This document shows, piece after piece, positions 1 to 12,594 of a stretch of 64,000 bases of DNA. Below the pieces are notes generated by a model that saw only the letters and a list, made by a program, of their open reading frames with translations, was not told the origin of the DNA and did no database searches. Position numbers and translations under genes: made by a program. Numbering within the stretch: position 1 is the first letter of the stretch; every line of letters starts with the position of its first letter. This stretch comes from Acanthaster planci (lineage: Eukaryota > Echinodermata > Asteroidea > Valvatida > Acanthasteridae). Where the stretch lies: contig NW_019091366.1 in the NCBI RefSeq assembly GCF_001949145.1, positions 2,188,756-2,252,755 on the forward strand, read 5' to 3'.

Positions 1-1058
1 GGTGTTAAACAAGGATGAACCGAACCAAATGGAAAGAAAAGGGTACTTGACATGCTCTATGGATGAATTCTTCCTAAGTTGATATCTCTTTCTTTCTCAC
101 CGTTACCTTAAGACTTGATGAGTTCTTGAAAACCCCTGACCAACATCAATCTCCGATTTCTTGTTTACAAGCAGTCATCAGAGTCTGGTTCATTAAAACT
201 TGCCTCTAACCAGCCAGCTGCATTCCTAGCCCCCACATTCAGATAAACAACTCGAATTTTGCTCGGGGTTAGACTGAATGACGGACAGACATGAAATGAC
301 TTATTATCCTGTCATCTGGCATTGGGGATTATATCTCCTAAATCAAATATAATTGAGGGAGGCAGGAACGAGGAGGATTAAGGTCATGCCGGCCTCCCCC
401 CCTGTGGTGAGCGTTGCTCATTTACGGGCTACTATTGAGAGATCAATACAGGCTAGTTATTTCTTAAGAGTCCCTAATCAGCCAAGATGTCATCTCTGTC
501 TAGTTGGAGCTCATCTCAAGGACAAGTGTCTTCAATGAGATCAACAGCTCCTTGCATTTCCCTCTCTGTAGTCAACATTTCTCTCACAAAAACTCAGGAT
601 CTTTAGTTGTTCCTTCAAAGGTTTAGAAGACATTGCTTTCATTGATGTGTGTATAGGCTACTGATCACCACCTTGCCAGTTTTGCATCAGCTCATTTCGC
701 AGTGTTTTTGTTAACATTACAGACTACATGAGGATGTCTTAATATATTCCCTAGTGGTAAATTCATCATTGAGCTTCAACCTTGTTCCCCTCATAATTGA
801 TATTTGAGATGGAAATATTCCTCAACCTATGACAGTTGTGAGCATTCTCTTTGTTGGGGGGGGTTTGGACCGGCTTTCATCCAAATTCATGAGAACATTA
901 GATCTTTATATCAGGCCAATAATGGCCATGTATATACATTCAATTATAATTGACAAAGAACAAACCTCTAGCTTGCTAGAGTTAAAACTCAAAATTCAAT
1001 AATTTTTTTAAGACACGGCTGACTCAATTACAAAGTGTTTTCAATTGTTCTCTTATAG
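1..1058. other. non-coding, upstream intron or flank of the first gene
   Basis: No exon with good splice sites and an open frame could be supported here. The stretch presumably belongs to an intron of the gene whose last exons follow at 1059, because that first exon begins mid-codon after a good acceptor. A 61-codon open frame at 353-538 has no recognisable domain and no convincing splice context. Confidence 0.4.
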
Positions 1059-2102
1059 ATCCCTATCATTGGGCTTGGTTAGGGCAAGCTAAGACCCCAT
1101 TCTCCTGTGAAGTCAAAGATTCAGTTCTACCCAAACTCACAGACATGAACTTTGTGGAAGAGCTTTGCAAGGAATTGAAGGATCTTTTCTCTGTAAGTAT
1201 GCATGGTTATCCAGAGAGGAACTTGATCATAGGAAGTAACATTTCTCTAGGGATACAGTTTGACTTTTTCCTAAAAAGTGCTGTGTTTGTTTAGAGATCT
1301 TTAGCCTCCCCAAAAAACAACTGAATCAGTCTGAGTCAAACCAGTCGGGAACAAATTGTCAACAAAAGTTGGGCGTTGCAGTGACTATGTTGTTTTTGCA
1401 TTGACTAAGAAAAATGCAACATGTGACTTGTTTCTGATGATATCTTGCAATTCTCAGATTGACAAAGGATTTGATCGGCACATGTATGAAAAGCAGATGT
1501 CTGTGATGAGAGGACAGGTAAATTAAACTACAAGTGTTCCATTTGTTTTGTTTATTCCTTGTATCACTGAGCCACGAACCATGACCCAAGAGATGAAGAT
1601 ACTTGCCAGTTTTAGGCCTGAGAGGAAAACCTAAGTTTAAGGGACTGGCATACCCAACACACATGATGTACTAGGTGGGATTCGAACCAGTTCACTGAAG
1701 ATGAAAAGCAAAAGTATTTCTGCATCATCCTGATGGTTCTATTAATGTATTTTGAGTGAAACGAAAGGAAAATTGTGAAATACAAAATGAAAAACAAATG
1801 AAAGCAACAATTTTCAGAAAAGATAATGATTATTAGCCTGTGAAGTTCTACATTTTCTGCTAAAGATTTCAACATGAAATTGACAATGTCCTGAGAGTGA
1901 TTTTTTTACTTGTTTGCTCTGGTAGATACTGAATTTGTGTCAAGCCTTGCGTGATGGTAAGAGCCCAGTCCAGTTAGTTCAGATGCCTCTTGTGACTGTT
2001 GAGAAAAACAGTAAAGATGGCCACCCAGGCCGGGTCAGACAACACAGTGATTCCTTCACACAGAGCTTTCATCATCGCCATCCTTTCTTCTCTTGGTGCT
2101 GA
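1059..2102 (+). CDS. C-terminal exons of an unidentified gene (partial)
   Basis: Three exons join in one open frame: 1059-1192, 1458-1517 and 1926-2102, with the TGA stop at 2100-2102. Each acceptor ends in AG after a pyrimidine-rich run and the two internal donors are GTAAGT and GTAAAT. The first exon starts with two bases of a split codon and the later junctions fall between codons, so phase is consistent. The joined frame gives about 122 residues: a leading segment with [14 protein letters not shown], a charged helical stretch ([14 protein letters not shown]), then [23 protein letters not shown], and a His- and Phe-rich end ([10 protein letters not shown]). I do not recognise the family. 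An AATAAA at 2124-2129, just after the stop, could be its polyadenylation signal. Earlier exons lie left of the window or were not detected. Confidence 0.6.
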
Positions 2103-5100
2103 CATTACCATGGCAACCCTTCTAATAAAAAGATAAGATTCAACAACAATGAGTATTTTCAGGGATTGTCTAATTTTTTGTGTATTGCCTCAAGATATGC
2201 ACATGCATTTAGAGAATTTGAATTTAAAATTGACATACACAACTGGCATTAATGATTGTAGCACAGTGTATCGTATTAATAGATATGTACCTGATATAGC
2301 ATTTTTTAAATCTTAATTCAAGGCGAATACTTGGAAAGTATATTTGAGCTTCACGAAAAAAGATCCCGGCATGAACTAGGTTAGATTCTAACCTCTAACC
2401 GCCCACTTACATTTTTTACATGTCCCAACCACTTGACAACTATGCCAACTTGAGAGTGCATATACTGCCTTTGATCACCTCTTGAGGAAGGAATCTTGTG
2501 AGGCTTTTTTAAGCATTGCATTAACATTGTTTGCATATCTGGTGCTTCAAGTTACATGATTACGACAAGCATATATACTTTGGTCGATTGTTGAATCAAA
2601 GATCCAGTCGTGGTGTTTGTAATTTGTACCATGATAATTGACGTCGATGTCATGTTACCATAATGGTGTTTGATACATTTCTGGTTGCACTTTTTTGCTC
2701 ATGTTATTACTAGAAATAGGGCTAGAATTTAATTTGTGGTTTTTCGTTGTTTTGCTTTGGTTTTTGTAGCAAATCTTACAGGATGGCATTGTCAATGGAT
2801 TTTGTTGACAAATGTGTAAATATTATATGTCCCTTGTCATGTTGATTGTGGCATTTGATTGAAGTTAAAGGTGAAAGACACCCTTTTTCAAGAGAGCTGT
2901 AATCATTTGAGAACAAGATTCTTTCAGTTTGCAGCTTTTAACAAAGGTTTTGAAGGCAGCAATATTTGAAAGTAAAATATTCTCCGAGTAATTCAGTAAT
3001 TATGGTTTTGAATGTGCAATACTCAGTTGATTTTAGGTTAAACTTCACATTGAATGTTAATTTCTATTTTATTTTTTTGTCTCCTCACACAGATTGTAGG
3101 AAGAGCTTATGCGAACCAAATTGCTTATGAAAAAAAATTGAACAATTAAAACCGTCAGCCGTATGTGTATCATCATTTTTGCCATATGTTCCCTCAAGTA
3201 TGTGCTTCAAAATTTCATGAAAAAACAAAGGCTTGCAGTAAACATATTAACACCTTTGACGAATAATAAGAAACAAACATTTCTTTTCACAAACGTGGAA
3301 AGTTTATATTTGTTTTTTGGATTCCAAGGGTTCTTTTCCTGTTCGGATTGAGACTCTTTGATGTGTGTGAAGTGGATACTTTTTCCACATTTTTTCTCGG
3401 AATCTGTTCAGCCATGCTGGAAGTGCTATCTTTCTTTTTTCTTTTTAAATATCCACACTATTTTCTACTGGTCGTAATTCAACCTAACGTTTTAATAGTG
3501 GTATCAAAACGTGGCATATTTCAATGTTTTGACTACATGTCGAACCAGTTTGTGCCTCAGTCATCTACTTTGTTGAGCTTCCGTTTGCCTGATTTCTGAG
3601 ATGTTTCTATCTCCTGTTGAATTTATCAGAGGGGTTCTAGTAAACTGTTCGGATGTGGGCAGAACGGAAGACATATGGATGAATTTTGCAAGTCAAAAAG
3701 GGATGAGCGTTGGCCAAAGATCAGTGAAACGAAAGAGAAATAATGGAGTCTGTTCTTTTCAGTTGCTATTCTTTCGTTTAAACCCACAAACGCCTTTAAA
3801 ACGTAATGTAGACACTAATTGCTTTCCTTCGATGTCTTAAGTTATTTGATCTCAACAGTCTGAGAACAACCAGTTGGCAAGCCAATCAAAGAAATGTTTT
3901 GAAATTGGTCAGTCTTTGAATATTTTAACTCGATGACTAATTGCAAGAATATGTCTGTTTTGCTTTGGATTACACTTATGCGAATCATTTTTTATCAGCG
4001 TCTAAGTTTAAAGGACACCTCTGAAGTAAACATCACTTCCCCCCTTCTTACCTGTCTAATATTATTCTGAAATAAACTTGAGAGGTAAATAGGTCCAAGA
4101 AACCTTGTCAGTGTTGGTTCTGTTTTTCTTTCTTTGTCCTGCAGACAAAGTGAAAAATGCCTGGGGTCTAGTTTTCAGTTGTCGAGAAAAAAATGATGAG
4201 CGAAACCACGATTTGTCACAGCTATGAAAAAGGTACTTGTTAATGTTGATCCTGTGACCCGAAATTTACGGACTAATTGCAAGAGATGACAATACATGTA
4301 AGCTGGATCTTGCCTATGCAAGAGTTTTTCACGAGGGGCTGAAGAGATGCACCCTCCCGAAAACAGCGGGATTGCTAGTGTGTGACACGAACCCCGACCG
4401 CGCCTGAGCGTCAGCGGTACTGGGCTGGCAGGCGCCCGGCTCTGCGTCCCAGGGCCCCCGGTACAATTGTTGGGTTAGGGTCGCTGTAAGAAATGATTTC
4501 CTGGAGTGCGGGTTTTGGGGAATGGTCATTGTGTTGCTAAGAGCCAACACAATGAGCTTGTCTCTTGACGCTAATGGTCAACGATATGCGGACAAAATCA
4601 TCAACGTTTTATCAAGATAAAAGCTAAATTGCGGCAGGGCCAGAACATCGCCAGAAGGAGATCTTGTGCAATAAAACCGAGTCGGCGTATTTTTCCAAAT
4701 GACACTTATGATTATATTTTGAATATAGATCAGTCGATAGAAGCTCCTTTTTTACGAAGTTTCATTATCTTAAGGAAGCGTTTCGGCAAAAAAAATCTTT
4801 GCCGTTTCCACTACCCAGAGCAAACAATTTCGAGAAAATGCCGAACATTTTAAAATTTCTGTTCGCTAAGTTTCTGTCATCCTCCAATGTTCTTTCCCGT
4901 AAATCTTAAAATTTTGCTATAAACGAGTTTCGATAAACGAACATTCATTCAAAAATGTGTGTCAACATTTATATTTTGATTTGACTGCCCAGTTTTTCTG
5001 TGTTGAAATCACTTTTGATAATTTGAATAACAAGACTTCATCTGTTCTTTCGCACCAAAACTGAAACGTGCACTTCTGTAAGACGAAGCAGACATTCACC

Positions 5101-5820
5101 TACCATGCTGACGTTGAGGGCGCTGTGGTTGACCAGTCTCCCCCAATTAAGGACTGACATGTTGAAGCAGTGATTAGACATGACAATTGACGGTCATTAA
5201 GGGTTCGCAAGTATTGGTCTTTTCTTTGGTTCGTTTATCAATGAAGGAGGGGCAGCCCAAATCATTGAAATAGGATAGAAGGATAATTGACAGTTCTGAC
5301 TCCTCAGTTATGTACCTGCGGAATTGCCGAAATAAAGTCTTGTTCATCCCTCCCAAACTATTCAAAATGTCACTTTCAACATCCAATTTTATTCTGGTCG
5401 GTCAAAGGATATTGCATGCGTTATATTATAAATACGAACAGGTGACTGCAAAAGTTGTCATCGCCTGAAACCATGCGTAGCCCTTTAGATTTTTATAAAC
5501 CTTTTCCACCTTTGAGTCACATTAAACACTCATGCATCACTTATGTAACTTAAGTTGAAGTCGAAGCATATTCCTCCATGGTCGAAGAAGGTCTTGTTGA
5601 CACTCCAAAACAAGACTTTGTTCGACTCGTCGTGACACTTGTCAAAAGAGCTGCAGCCGTAAACCTTGAATGACCAGCGTGTTACAGTAGCAAGTTACCA
5701 CTAATAAGCCCCTAACGGACAGCTACACTATACTGCTACATGTAACCTGGGTTTCAAAATCAGCACGGCACACGAGGAAAAAGAAGAACCACTGAAAGGC
5801 CAGCGAGCTAATAAGTTCTT
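2103..5820. other. intergenic region upstream of vax
   Basis: About 3.7 kb without a supportable gene. It is AT-rich apart from a short GC-rich patch near 4365-4475. Open frames at 3163-3351, 3348-3599, 3601-3840 and 5174-5386 are short, have no domain I recognise and do not chain through splice sites. The 3' UTR of the preceding gene lies at the left end and distal vax regulatory sequence probably at the right. Confidence 0.5.
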
Positions 5821-5843
5821 TCCCAGCACACCACCAAATCCAT

Positions 5844-5868
5844 AATTGACAGCCTGTCAATCAAATTG
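5844..5868. promoter_or_regulatory. PBX-MEIS/PREP-type palindrome and inverted CCAAT box upstream of vax
   Basis: The bases at 5846-5860 read TTGACAGCCTGTCAA, a perfect palindrome around a central C. The right half continues as CTGTCAATCA (5854-5863), the reverse complement of TGATTGACAG, the composite site bound by PBX with PREP/MEIS TALE homeodomain proteins. An inverted CCAAT box (ATTGG) follows at 5864-5868. The element lies about 300 bases before the chosen vax start, in the likely proximal promoter. Binding is inferred from the motif only. Confidence 0.45.
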
Positions 5869-6157
5869 GCAGGGACCCTGACGCGGCCTGAAAGACGTCC
5901 CGCGGTGAAGCCCGCCCTCTCAGGGCGAAACAAGTCGGTAGTCAGCGCCGATGGTTGACGAAAATCTTCAGTCCATTATTATTATTTTGATCTATAGTGA
6001 AAAAGTTAGTCCATCCGCCCGGTCGACAGCAGACAATATTGGTTCATGCTGCCCATTATTGATCTGGCGACGAAGCAATAACTACCGTCTGGCCAACTCG
6101 AGAAACATCGATTGCTTATTTTCAACAGAATCCAATCGCAACTTGATTCCATTCAAG

Positions 6158-9100
6158 ATGGAAATGTGGGCACAGTCATATTGGCCCGCCGTGTACGACT
6201 ATCACAGTTACGATATTTACGATAAAATGCATCATTACAGGCAAGTAACGTATCAGCAGCTCCCGGTTTACCGAGTTCCACCTGTCTTTCGCACCGCAAA
6301 AACCACCCCGACACCTCCAAGCGATTCTCATTCCTCCATCGGGTCTGATGTACGGACAGCATCTCCACACCGTACGGCGGAATTCCCCCGATTGGATGGA
6401 AGTTTTGACCGGCAGCGGTGTCGGGTTTCAGCGGTGGACGTGGAATCGGTTGAACGGACGAAAGAGACAAGACAGGTGCGATGTGGCTCACTGGGAGCCG
6501 GGGACGGTGGAAAGACTGAAGCGAGCTCGAGGCGAGAATCAACCCCTCATAGGACGGGGAACGATACGCCAGACACTCACTCATTCTGCAGGGTACTGAC
6601 TTTCCAAGGTACGTTTGAAACTAATTGCTTGAATTGAACTCAGATTTTTTTTAATGATTCAGATTTCCACATTCGAGATTGGGTTGAAATAAAACGTTTG
6701 AATGTCATTTTTTGGAATTCTTTAGCGTGGAAAACAAGTTTTTGTGTCCACGCTTTGATCCCAGACATGAAAGTATGGTGCAGTTGTTTATGAGTTTCCA
6801 TCTTGTTGATTTGTAAGTTTGATTAATTAAATGAATTTGCTACACAAACCTCAAAAAAATTCATTTCAGTGACAAAATAGAAGTTTTGTATACAATAATG
6901 AAAGTGTCCAAGTTGACGTCTTCATTTTATAAAAAGTAATTTGTATTCCTTTTAGAAACATAACCTACTGGCATTTTCTTAATATTAAATTCTTGTAATT
7001 CGAGGTGTAAACACTGGTAGACGGCACGAGGCATGATGCGACAGTCACAAGTTGTCCAGTCTTAATGAATTCCAATTGTCAAACCTTTGCACAGCGCTTG
7101 TTCGAAACCTGCAAATTTGACAAACCTGTAATTTCACAGTCATTAATTTCATGGAATTTTTGCGTGGAATATGCTTATAGGGGAGTTGTCGCACTGCTAT
7201 TGTGCATTGGGCTCATCAATGAGTGCTGCATTATGTTATGGTAGAATTTCCAGTCCAAATTTGCTATAGCAATGGCATAATCGCTGTGAAACATCTTATT
7301 TTTGGTTAATTACACGTGTTAGAATTATTGTATATTATTTCCATTATGAGATTGGCGCGGATAACCAGGAACCGAGGACTGGGGAGTTGCCATGTGACAA
7401 CTAGTAGACACGATATTTGGAATGTAATACATGGACGATGGAATCTTCTAGATGTGAACATAACAACATGAAATCCATCAGTTTGAAAGGAACGATGTCG
7501 AAAAGTTCATCAAATATTAAACAGATTTCACTCTACACACCAATCAACAATAAACTAAGAACTTAAATTCGTCCATCGCCATATATCCACCTTAGCTGCG
7601 CTTGATGGATGGCGATCCCTTTGTGTGAATGTAGAGCATTCACCTCTTTTAGCTATCCCTTACGTCACCATACAGCAGTAATCATCTTTTATTTTCATAG
7701 CAATCTGCTAAAAGCGTTTTGGACAAGACGCCACGTTGAAACGCTTATTATAAAGTGAAATATAATGGAACTTTATATGTAAGGTATCGTTTTGCCCTTT
7801 CCTGTGCATCGCTTTTGTCGTCTTTCATAGTAACAAGCCCACTTTCCCTGCTAAGCGGAGAAAAATGCTAAAAACTTCGAACTTCAAAACTGTACGCCTA
7901 TAAAAATTCAGTTTGAAATCATTCGATTCTTCACACACATTCGAAACGTTTTTATTTCAGAAAACAGCTCGTATTTGGCAGGAGTTTGAATATTTGTGTT
8001 TACAATAAATGTTTTGTGGTTACATAATATAGCCCGTAAATCTTTCATGACATTTTCAAATCGATCAATAAAACAATCAACTCAGGCAAAGAATTCATTA
8101 ATTAACTTACAAACCAAATTAATCAATTAGGAATTGGGCCATCGGACACGCAAGTGAACGAAATAACGAAGAAACCAAACACAAACGAGAAATCAGACCG
8201 AAAAAGATACAAACTATTTATAATTGGGCATTCGTATGGCGTCTTTGGGGAACGCATTGCCTGACACATTGTTTCACACAATCTGCTCTCGATCAAGAAA
8301 ACGTCATTCTTTTCTTAGTATGTTGGAATCCAAGTTGAAGTTCATCCTAATCTCTCAGGGTGAGTGTAAAATTATGTTGAAACCGGTGGATTTAGCTCTG
8401 TTGGGGTTAATAATTGAAAAGGACCCTTATATCTATTATTGTTTACTTATTTATTTCACAGAATCGTAGGTTTTATGTCTTGGCAATCGGCACCATTTCA
8501 TTCTCCTCTCTCTCCAAAATATGCTTCAAAACATTATGCAATAAACATAGGTTTGTAGTATGCAACGTAACTTGGAAGAATGTTGGCCGTCAAATTACGA
8601 ACTGCCAACGACTCCAAATGATCAACTCGTCACGTCAACGGTTCTAATTAGGTTTGATCACTAAGACAGGGTCAGCGTGCAGTCTTCATAACAACTTAGC
8701 CAAATGAAATGTCATCTCGTGTCACACAGTGCCTAATGATCATTAGCGGAGATCATGTCGATGCTAGGAGAATTGTAGGGGGCACCCCGTGCCCCTCTAC
8801 ACGGGGGTGTAGAGCGGGGGGCGAGTAGGTCTGACGAGACCCATGCTGGTAAACCCCACTCAGTCCCGCTAGATCTTATTGATTCGACAGCTAATTGGAA
8901 GAGAACGGTAGCCTAATTGCTGGATTTGAAAGGAACATGACTTGGTCATTTGGCTGGGAGGAGCAGCCGACTAAAATTGACAGTCGAAGAGGGGGACAAC
9001 AAAAAGTTGAGTAGGGAATGACCGAGGGGGGAATGCCTGAGATTTGGGAGTTCTGTTAGAGGGGGCAATGACTGTTCAGACGTGGAGAGATTGACAATGA

Positions 9101-10314
9101 GATTAGCGCTTAGAGTGGGAAAGATTAAGATTGAGGAAGTGTCATCTGCCGGAATTGGACATCCCAATACGTCAGTGAAAACATTCAAAGCTAGACATGG
9201 GGATATGGTGGGCAGTGGCTTATCCCGCGGGGGTGGGGGAGCAGGGGAAACTTACCCCCACGGATTTATTTTCAACAAGCAATACTTCATAGGTCGGTAG
9301 GAAATAAAGTAACCCGTACACTTATTTATCAGATGTTAGTACCAAACCCTTAAAAAAAACACCACAAAATAAAAGCCTGGATTTCGAGATCGTAAGTAGG
9401 GCTTTTGGGATTTTTTTCGTGTCGAATGAGCCCAACGCCGCATTCACTTTTGAATTTGCCACTCCACATCAAAAGCTTGATACGTCGCTGGATGGGATGG
9501 GAATAATAGGGAATAGGTAGACATGATGTTAATAATACTGTGACGGCAATGGTGACGTTGAGGATCTAATGCATATGCATAATGGCTGCGTTCGTAGCGA
9601 TGACGACAGTAATAATGGCGTGGAGAATTCAGCTTGTTTGCAGTGGTATAGGCTATATGTGGTACAGTCTCGTCATATTGCCGATTAATCTTCCTGGCTA
9701 ACTTTTCTTCAGCGTAAAACTTTTAGGAAGTCAAAACTAATATTCCTCTTTCACACCTACAGACCCAAATGGTCGACCCCGCGAGATGGTCTTCCCTAAG
9801 GCGTTAGATCTGGATCGTCCCAAGAGAGCACGCACGAGTTTCACGTCGTATCAACTGGAGCAGCTGGAGAAGGAGTTTAAGTGCAACCAGTACATGGTGG
9901 GAAGGGATCGAGCTCGACTGGCGACCAACCTCGATTTGACAGAAACTCAGGTATCTTTAAGATGAATGCGTGAAAAAATCAACCAAAAGTCGTCACGAAA
10001 AATGAATGCTGATATGTTCTCCTTCTTCAGGCTCAGATAAGACTGGGCGCTATGTATCTGCAACAGAAAGCACGATTCGTTTAACCCTTTTTTCGTTCCT
10101 TTGTTTTCTGCAGGTCAAAGTTTGGTTTCAGAACCGCCGGACCAAGTTCAAGAGAGAACAGTGCAAAGCAGCGGAGTTCAAAGAGAAGAACGCCGAGAGC
10201 ATTGCTGCTTGTAACATTCTGAAATTGCTGCAGAGCCAACAAGGAGATACGGCAACAGTGCCCTCTGTCGGATCTGTCAGTCCAATTCGAAACCGCCTGA
10301 TGACGTCATGGTGA
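6158..10314 (+). CDS. vax: ventral anterior homeobox (Vax) transcription factor
   Basis: Sequence-specific nuclear DNA-binding protein; vertebrate Vax proteins pattern the ventral forebrain and eye. Exons are 6158-6608, 9763-9950 and 10114-10314, giving 279 codons. The homeodomain covers about residues 170-229, with W217, F218, Gln at homeodomain position 50 (residue 219) and invariant Asn51 (N220). Vax identity rests on three segments: FCRVLTFQDPNGRPREM before the homeodomain, PKALDLDRPKRARTSF leading into it, and the post-homeodomain SIAACNILKLLQ, matching the Vax TCSVLRLLE motif. The second intron splits the homeodomain before VKVWFQNRR. ATG 6158 has a strong context (A at -3, G at +4); an in-frame ATG at 5951 would add 69 unconvincing residues. 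The long Pro/Ala tail of vertebrate Vax1 is absent. Emx and Not are the nearest alternatives and fit less well. Confidence 0.92.
6609..9762 (+). other. vax intron 1, with homeodomain-type sites and a GC-rich patch
   Basis: A 3.15-kb intron without coding potential. It holds clusters of TAAT cores: TTAATTAA at 8098-8105 followed by AATTAATCAATTAG at 8117-8130, and a perfect 14-base palindrome CTAATGATCATTAG at 8733-8746. A G/C-rich inverted-repeat patch lies at about 8779-8825. Open frames at 8224-8647 and 8946-9300 show no recognisable protein. Confidence 0.5.
8733..8746. promoter_or_regulatory. palindromic homeodomain-type site in vax intron 1
   Basis: CTAATGATCATTAG is a perfect palindrome presenting two inverted TAAT cores separated by four bases. 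Such paired cores can be bound by homeodomain dimers. The position in the intron of a homeobox gene makes auto- or cross-regulation possible, but nothing else supports it. Confidence 0.25.
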
Positions 10315-10971
10315 CATACGCAATGAAGTCAGAAATCTTTTGCGACAGCTTCGTGCATCAGCAAAGGTGGCCTCCCGAACGAAAAACGGGCTGCTATTGC
10401 ATCAAAGAAGCATTGTGTACATGTAATGAGTTACTGCTCGACTGACTCTAAAAGAAACGGATTAGCAGGGACTTGGGGCAAGAAAGTTCTTTATCACTTG
10501 AGAAGGGCCCGGTTCAGTTTGACGTGTGAGATCTTCGTCGATTTTCTGTCTGCGTTATGATGGTTGGAGACTTAAGGAAAGTGAGAGCTCAGGTTGCAGA
10601 ATTGATGGATAAATTGAACCGATCAAAGATCCTTTGTTTGACCTTTTGACAGAAAAAAAGATATGAACAATGAATTATTGAACAAGTGATCGAGGTTATT
10701 TTATAAAAGGAAAAGGTACTAGAGAGTTTTTGCCTGAAGTTGTTCCAAAAATGTTATTGGTACATGTTTTTATTTGAACTGTCGGTTGTGGGATGCAGGC
10801 GACGTACGTACGAGTAAATTTATTGAAGTAAAATCCCTACTTATTTTTTTTGTCATTTGATATCGGCCATTGTTAAAGACAATTATTCGTTAATCGTTTG
10901 ATAATTTCTTTCAATGGCGTAGTAAAAAAATCATCATTTTCTGCACGATTCAGATATTTTGTGATAAAGTA

Positions 10972-10977
10972 AATAAA
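10972..10977 (+). other. candidate polyadenylation signal of vax
   Basis: AATAAA about 660 bases after the vax stop codon at 10312-10314. It would close a 3' UTR of AT-rich sequence. Earlier candidates are weaker variants. Confidence 0.4.
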
Positions 10978-12594
10978 GTCTTTGAATGAGACCTGCCATT
11001 AGTCACAAAGATTTGCTCAGAGGCGACGGTAACTTAGACAGGTAAATAAAAAATGATCATTGCGCTTCAACCCTTCACTACAATTGACCCTTGACCATCC
11101 CCGTACTCTACCCTCTCCGGTTCACATCCCCAGCCCGGTGTTCCAGTGATCTCCCGAAAAAGTTGTCTCTGAAAAAGGTTGTAATACTCTGAGTGTAAAA
11201 AAGACTGAAAATCTAAAGCCACTATTTTTCACATTTACAGCCGTAATTTACTAGTACACTGCGTCTGGACAAAAATATTTATGTACACATTGCGAAAACC
11301 TGTATAGCGCCCCCAATAGCTGTACTACAGCATAACACAAGTTGGCACCTGAACGTCTTCCCTTATGTTTCGGTACTCAGAGGTGCTCCGGTACCAAATT
11401 AAACCTTTCTTTATGTTTTTTTTAAGAAACGTCGACTGCGTCATATGCGTGTATGTGTTTCGAAGATCCGGGTTTAGTTCGTTACATGGTGAATATCATG
11501 CATGTTGGTCAGTAGTTTCATGCGGAAGGTAGGCAAGAATGAAGTTGGTTTTAACTCACTGTTTTCTGTCAGTGACCGTGAAAATCAAGCTAGGCCTAAT
11601 CTAGCCCAACAAATTGCATGACTAGGGCTGTAGCCTGTACTGTAGTACATACATGACATAGTCAGGTAGTGAGATAGTGGCTCTCTTTTACAATCTGTCT
11701 CTTATCTATCGCCACCACAGCGACAGATAAAAGAGACAGATTGTAAAAGAAAGCCACTACAGCCCTATTTGTGGGGCTAGGCCTAATCATGCCATTGCCA
11801 ATGGGGCAATGAGCGCACGCGCCTGCCCTGACCTGCTGACCTGGCTGGGTGGTAGCTTAGCCCCACAAATACTTGGCCTAGGGCTGTATACACCCGGTAC
11901 CGTAAACAGGGCCTGACGTATACTCCTCCGTTGTATACTGGGCCCTGTCCCGATTCATATGGATTTCTTTCGAAAAAGTTATCCGGGGGCATAACTAAAC
12001 ATCCGCTCCATTTTATGAGCTGAAATTGCACTGGTATGCTCACTACTTACAGTGTAAACCATCCGCTAGGTTGCTAATTGTAGAAAACTTGCCTTTTCCT
12101 CATTTGAGGGAAAAAGTTGCCATTACTTACACCAGCGTATTCCTCAGAGTTTGGACTTTTATATGGGCACCCTAAAGCTTACCCAACTTGTATATTTTTC
12201 GATGTATGGCGCCTTGAAAACTGGGCCTGTGATATTTCTATGCTGACCATGGGCAGCGCCATTTTGAAAAACGAAAGCAGCGCAGTTAAAATGTATCTTC
12301 AGACACCTTTGACCATTTCGGAAGTGACATATGGGAACCCAGCAATGGATACCCGAGGGTAGGGTGGCATTAAAAATAACTTAAAGAGATAGACGGTTGA
12401 CAATGACTATCACGGTGAAGGAATATTTTCACATTTTGAAAAATGACATCTTTTATTAAAAAAAAACAAACTTACAGAAACATGCAGAATTTAGACAAAG
12501 TTTTTAGTTCTTCAAGACATTCAATATCACTTAAAATGCAAAATTTTATTTTTGCATATGGTGTGGCCAGATTACATGCCAAACAGGTTGCAAG
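10978..12594. other. intergenic region with a foldback cluster
   Basis: There is no coding gene. The notable content is the inverted-repeat cluster between about 11590 and 11871. Open frames at 11783-12043 (minus), 12117-12362 (plus) and 12443-12703 (plus) have no recognisable domain. The promoter of the metallophosphoesterase gene should lie at the right end. Confidence 0.5.
11675..11759. repeat. near-perfect 38-bp hairpin with a 7-base loop
   Basis: The left arm, 11675-11712, pairs with the right arm, 11720-11759, around the loop CACCACA. By eye there are two mismatches and one 2-base bulge. Further nested repeats surround it. An inverted AGGGCTGTAG/CTACAGCCCT pair lies near 11624 and 11757, a direct repeat of CTAGGCCTAATC is at 11590-11601 and 11777-11788, and a 14-base inverted pair is at 11767-11780 and 11858-11871. 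This fits a foldback or MITE-type element. A small-RNA precursor is possible but unproven. Confidence 0.65.

Noticed and set aside
6153-6584. 143-codon minus-strand frame opposite vax exon 1
   Set aside because: It is the complement of a real coding exon that joins in phase with the homeobox exons.
6158-10314. Emx or Not identity for the homeobox gene
   Set aside because: The LDLDRPKR leader and the post-homeodomain ACNILKLLQ motif are Vax features; Not and Emx lack this combination.
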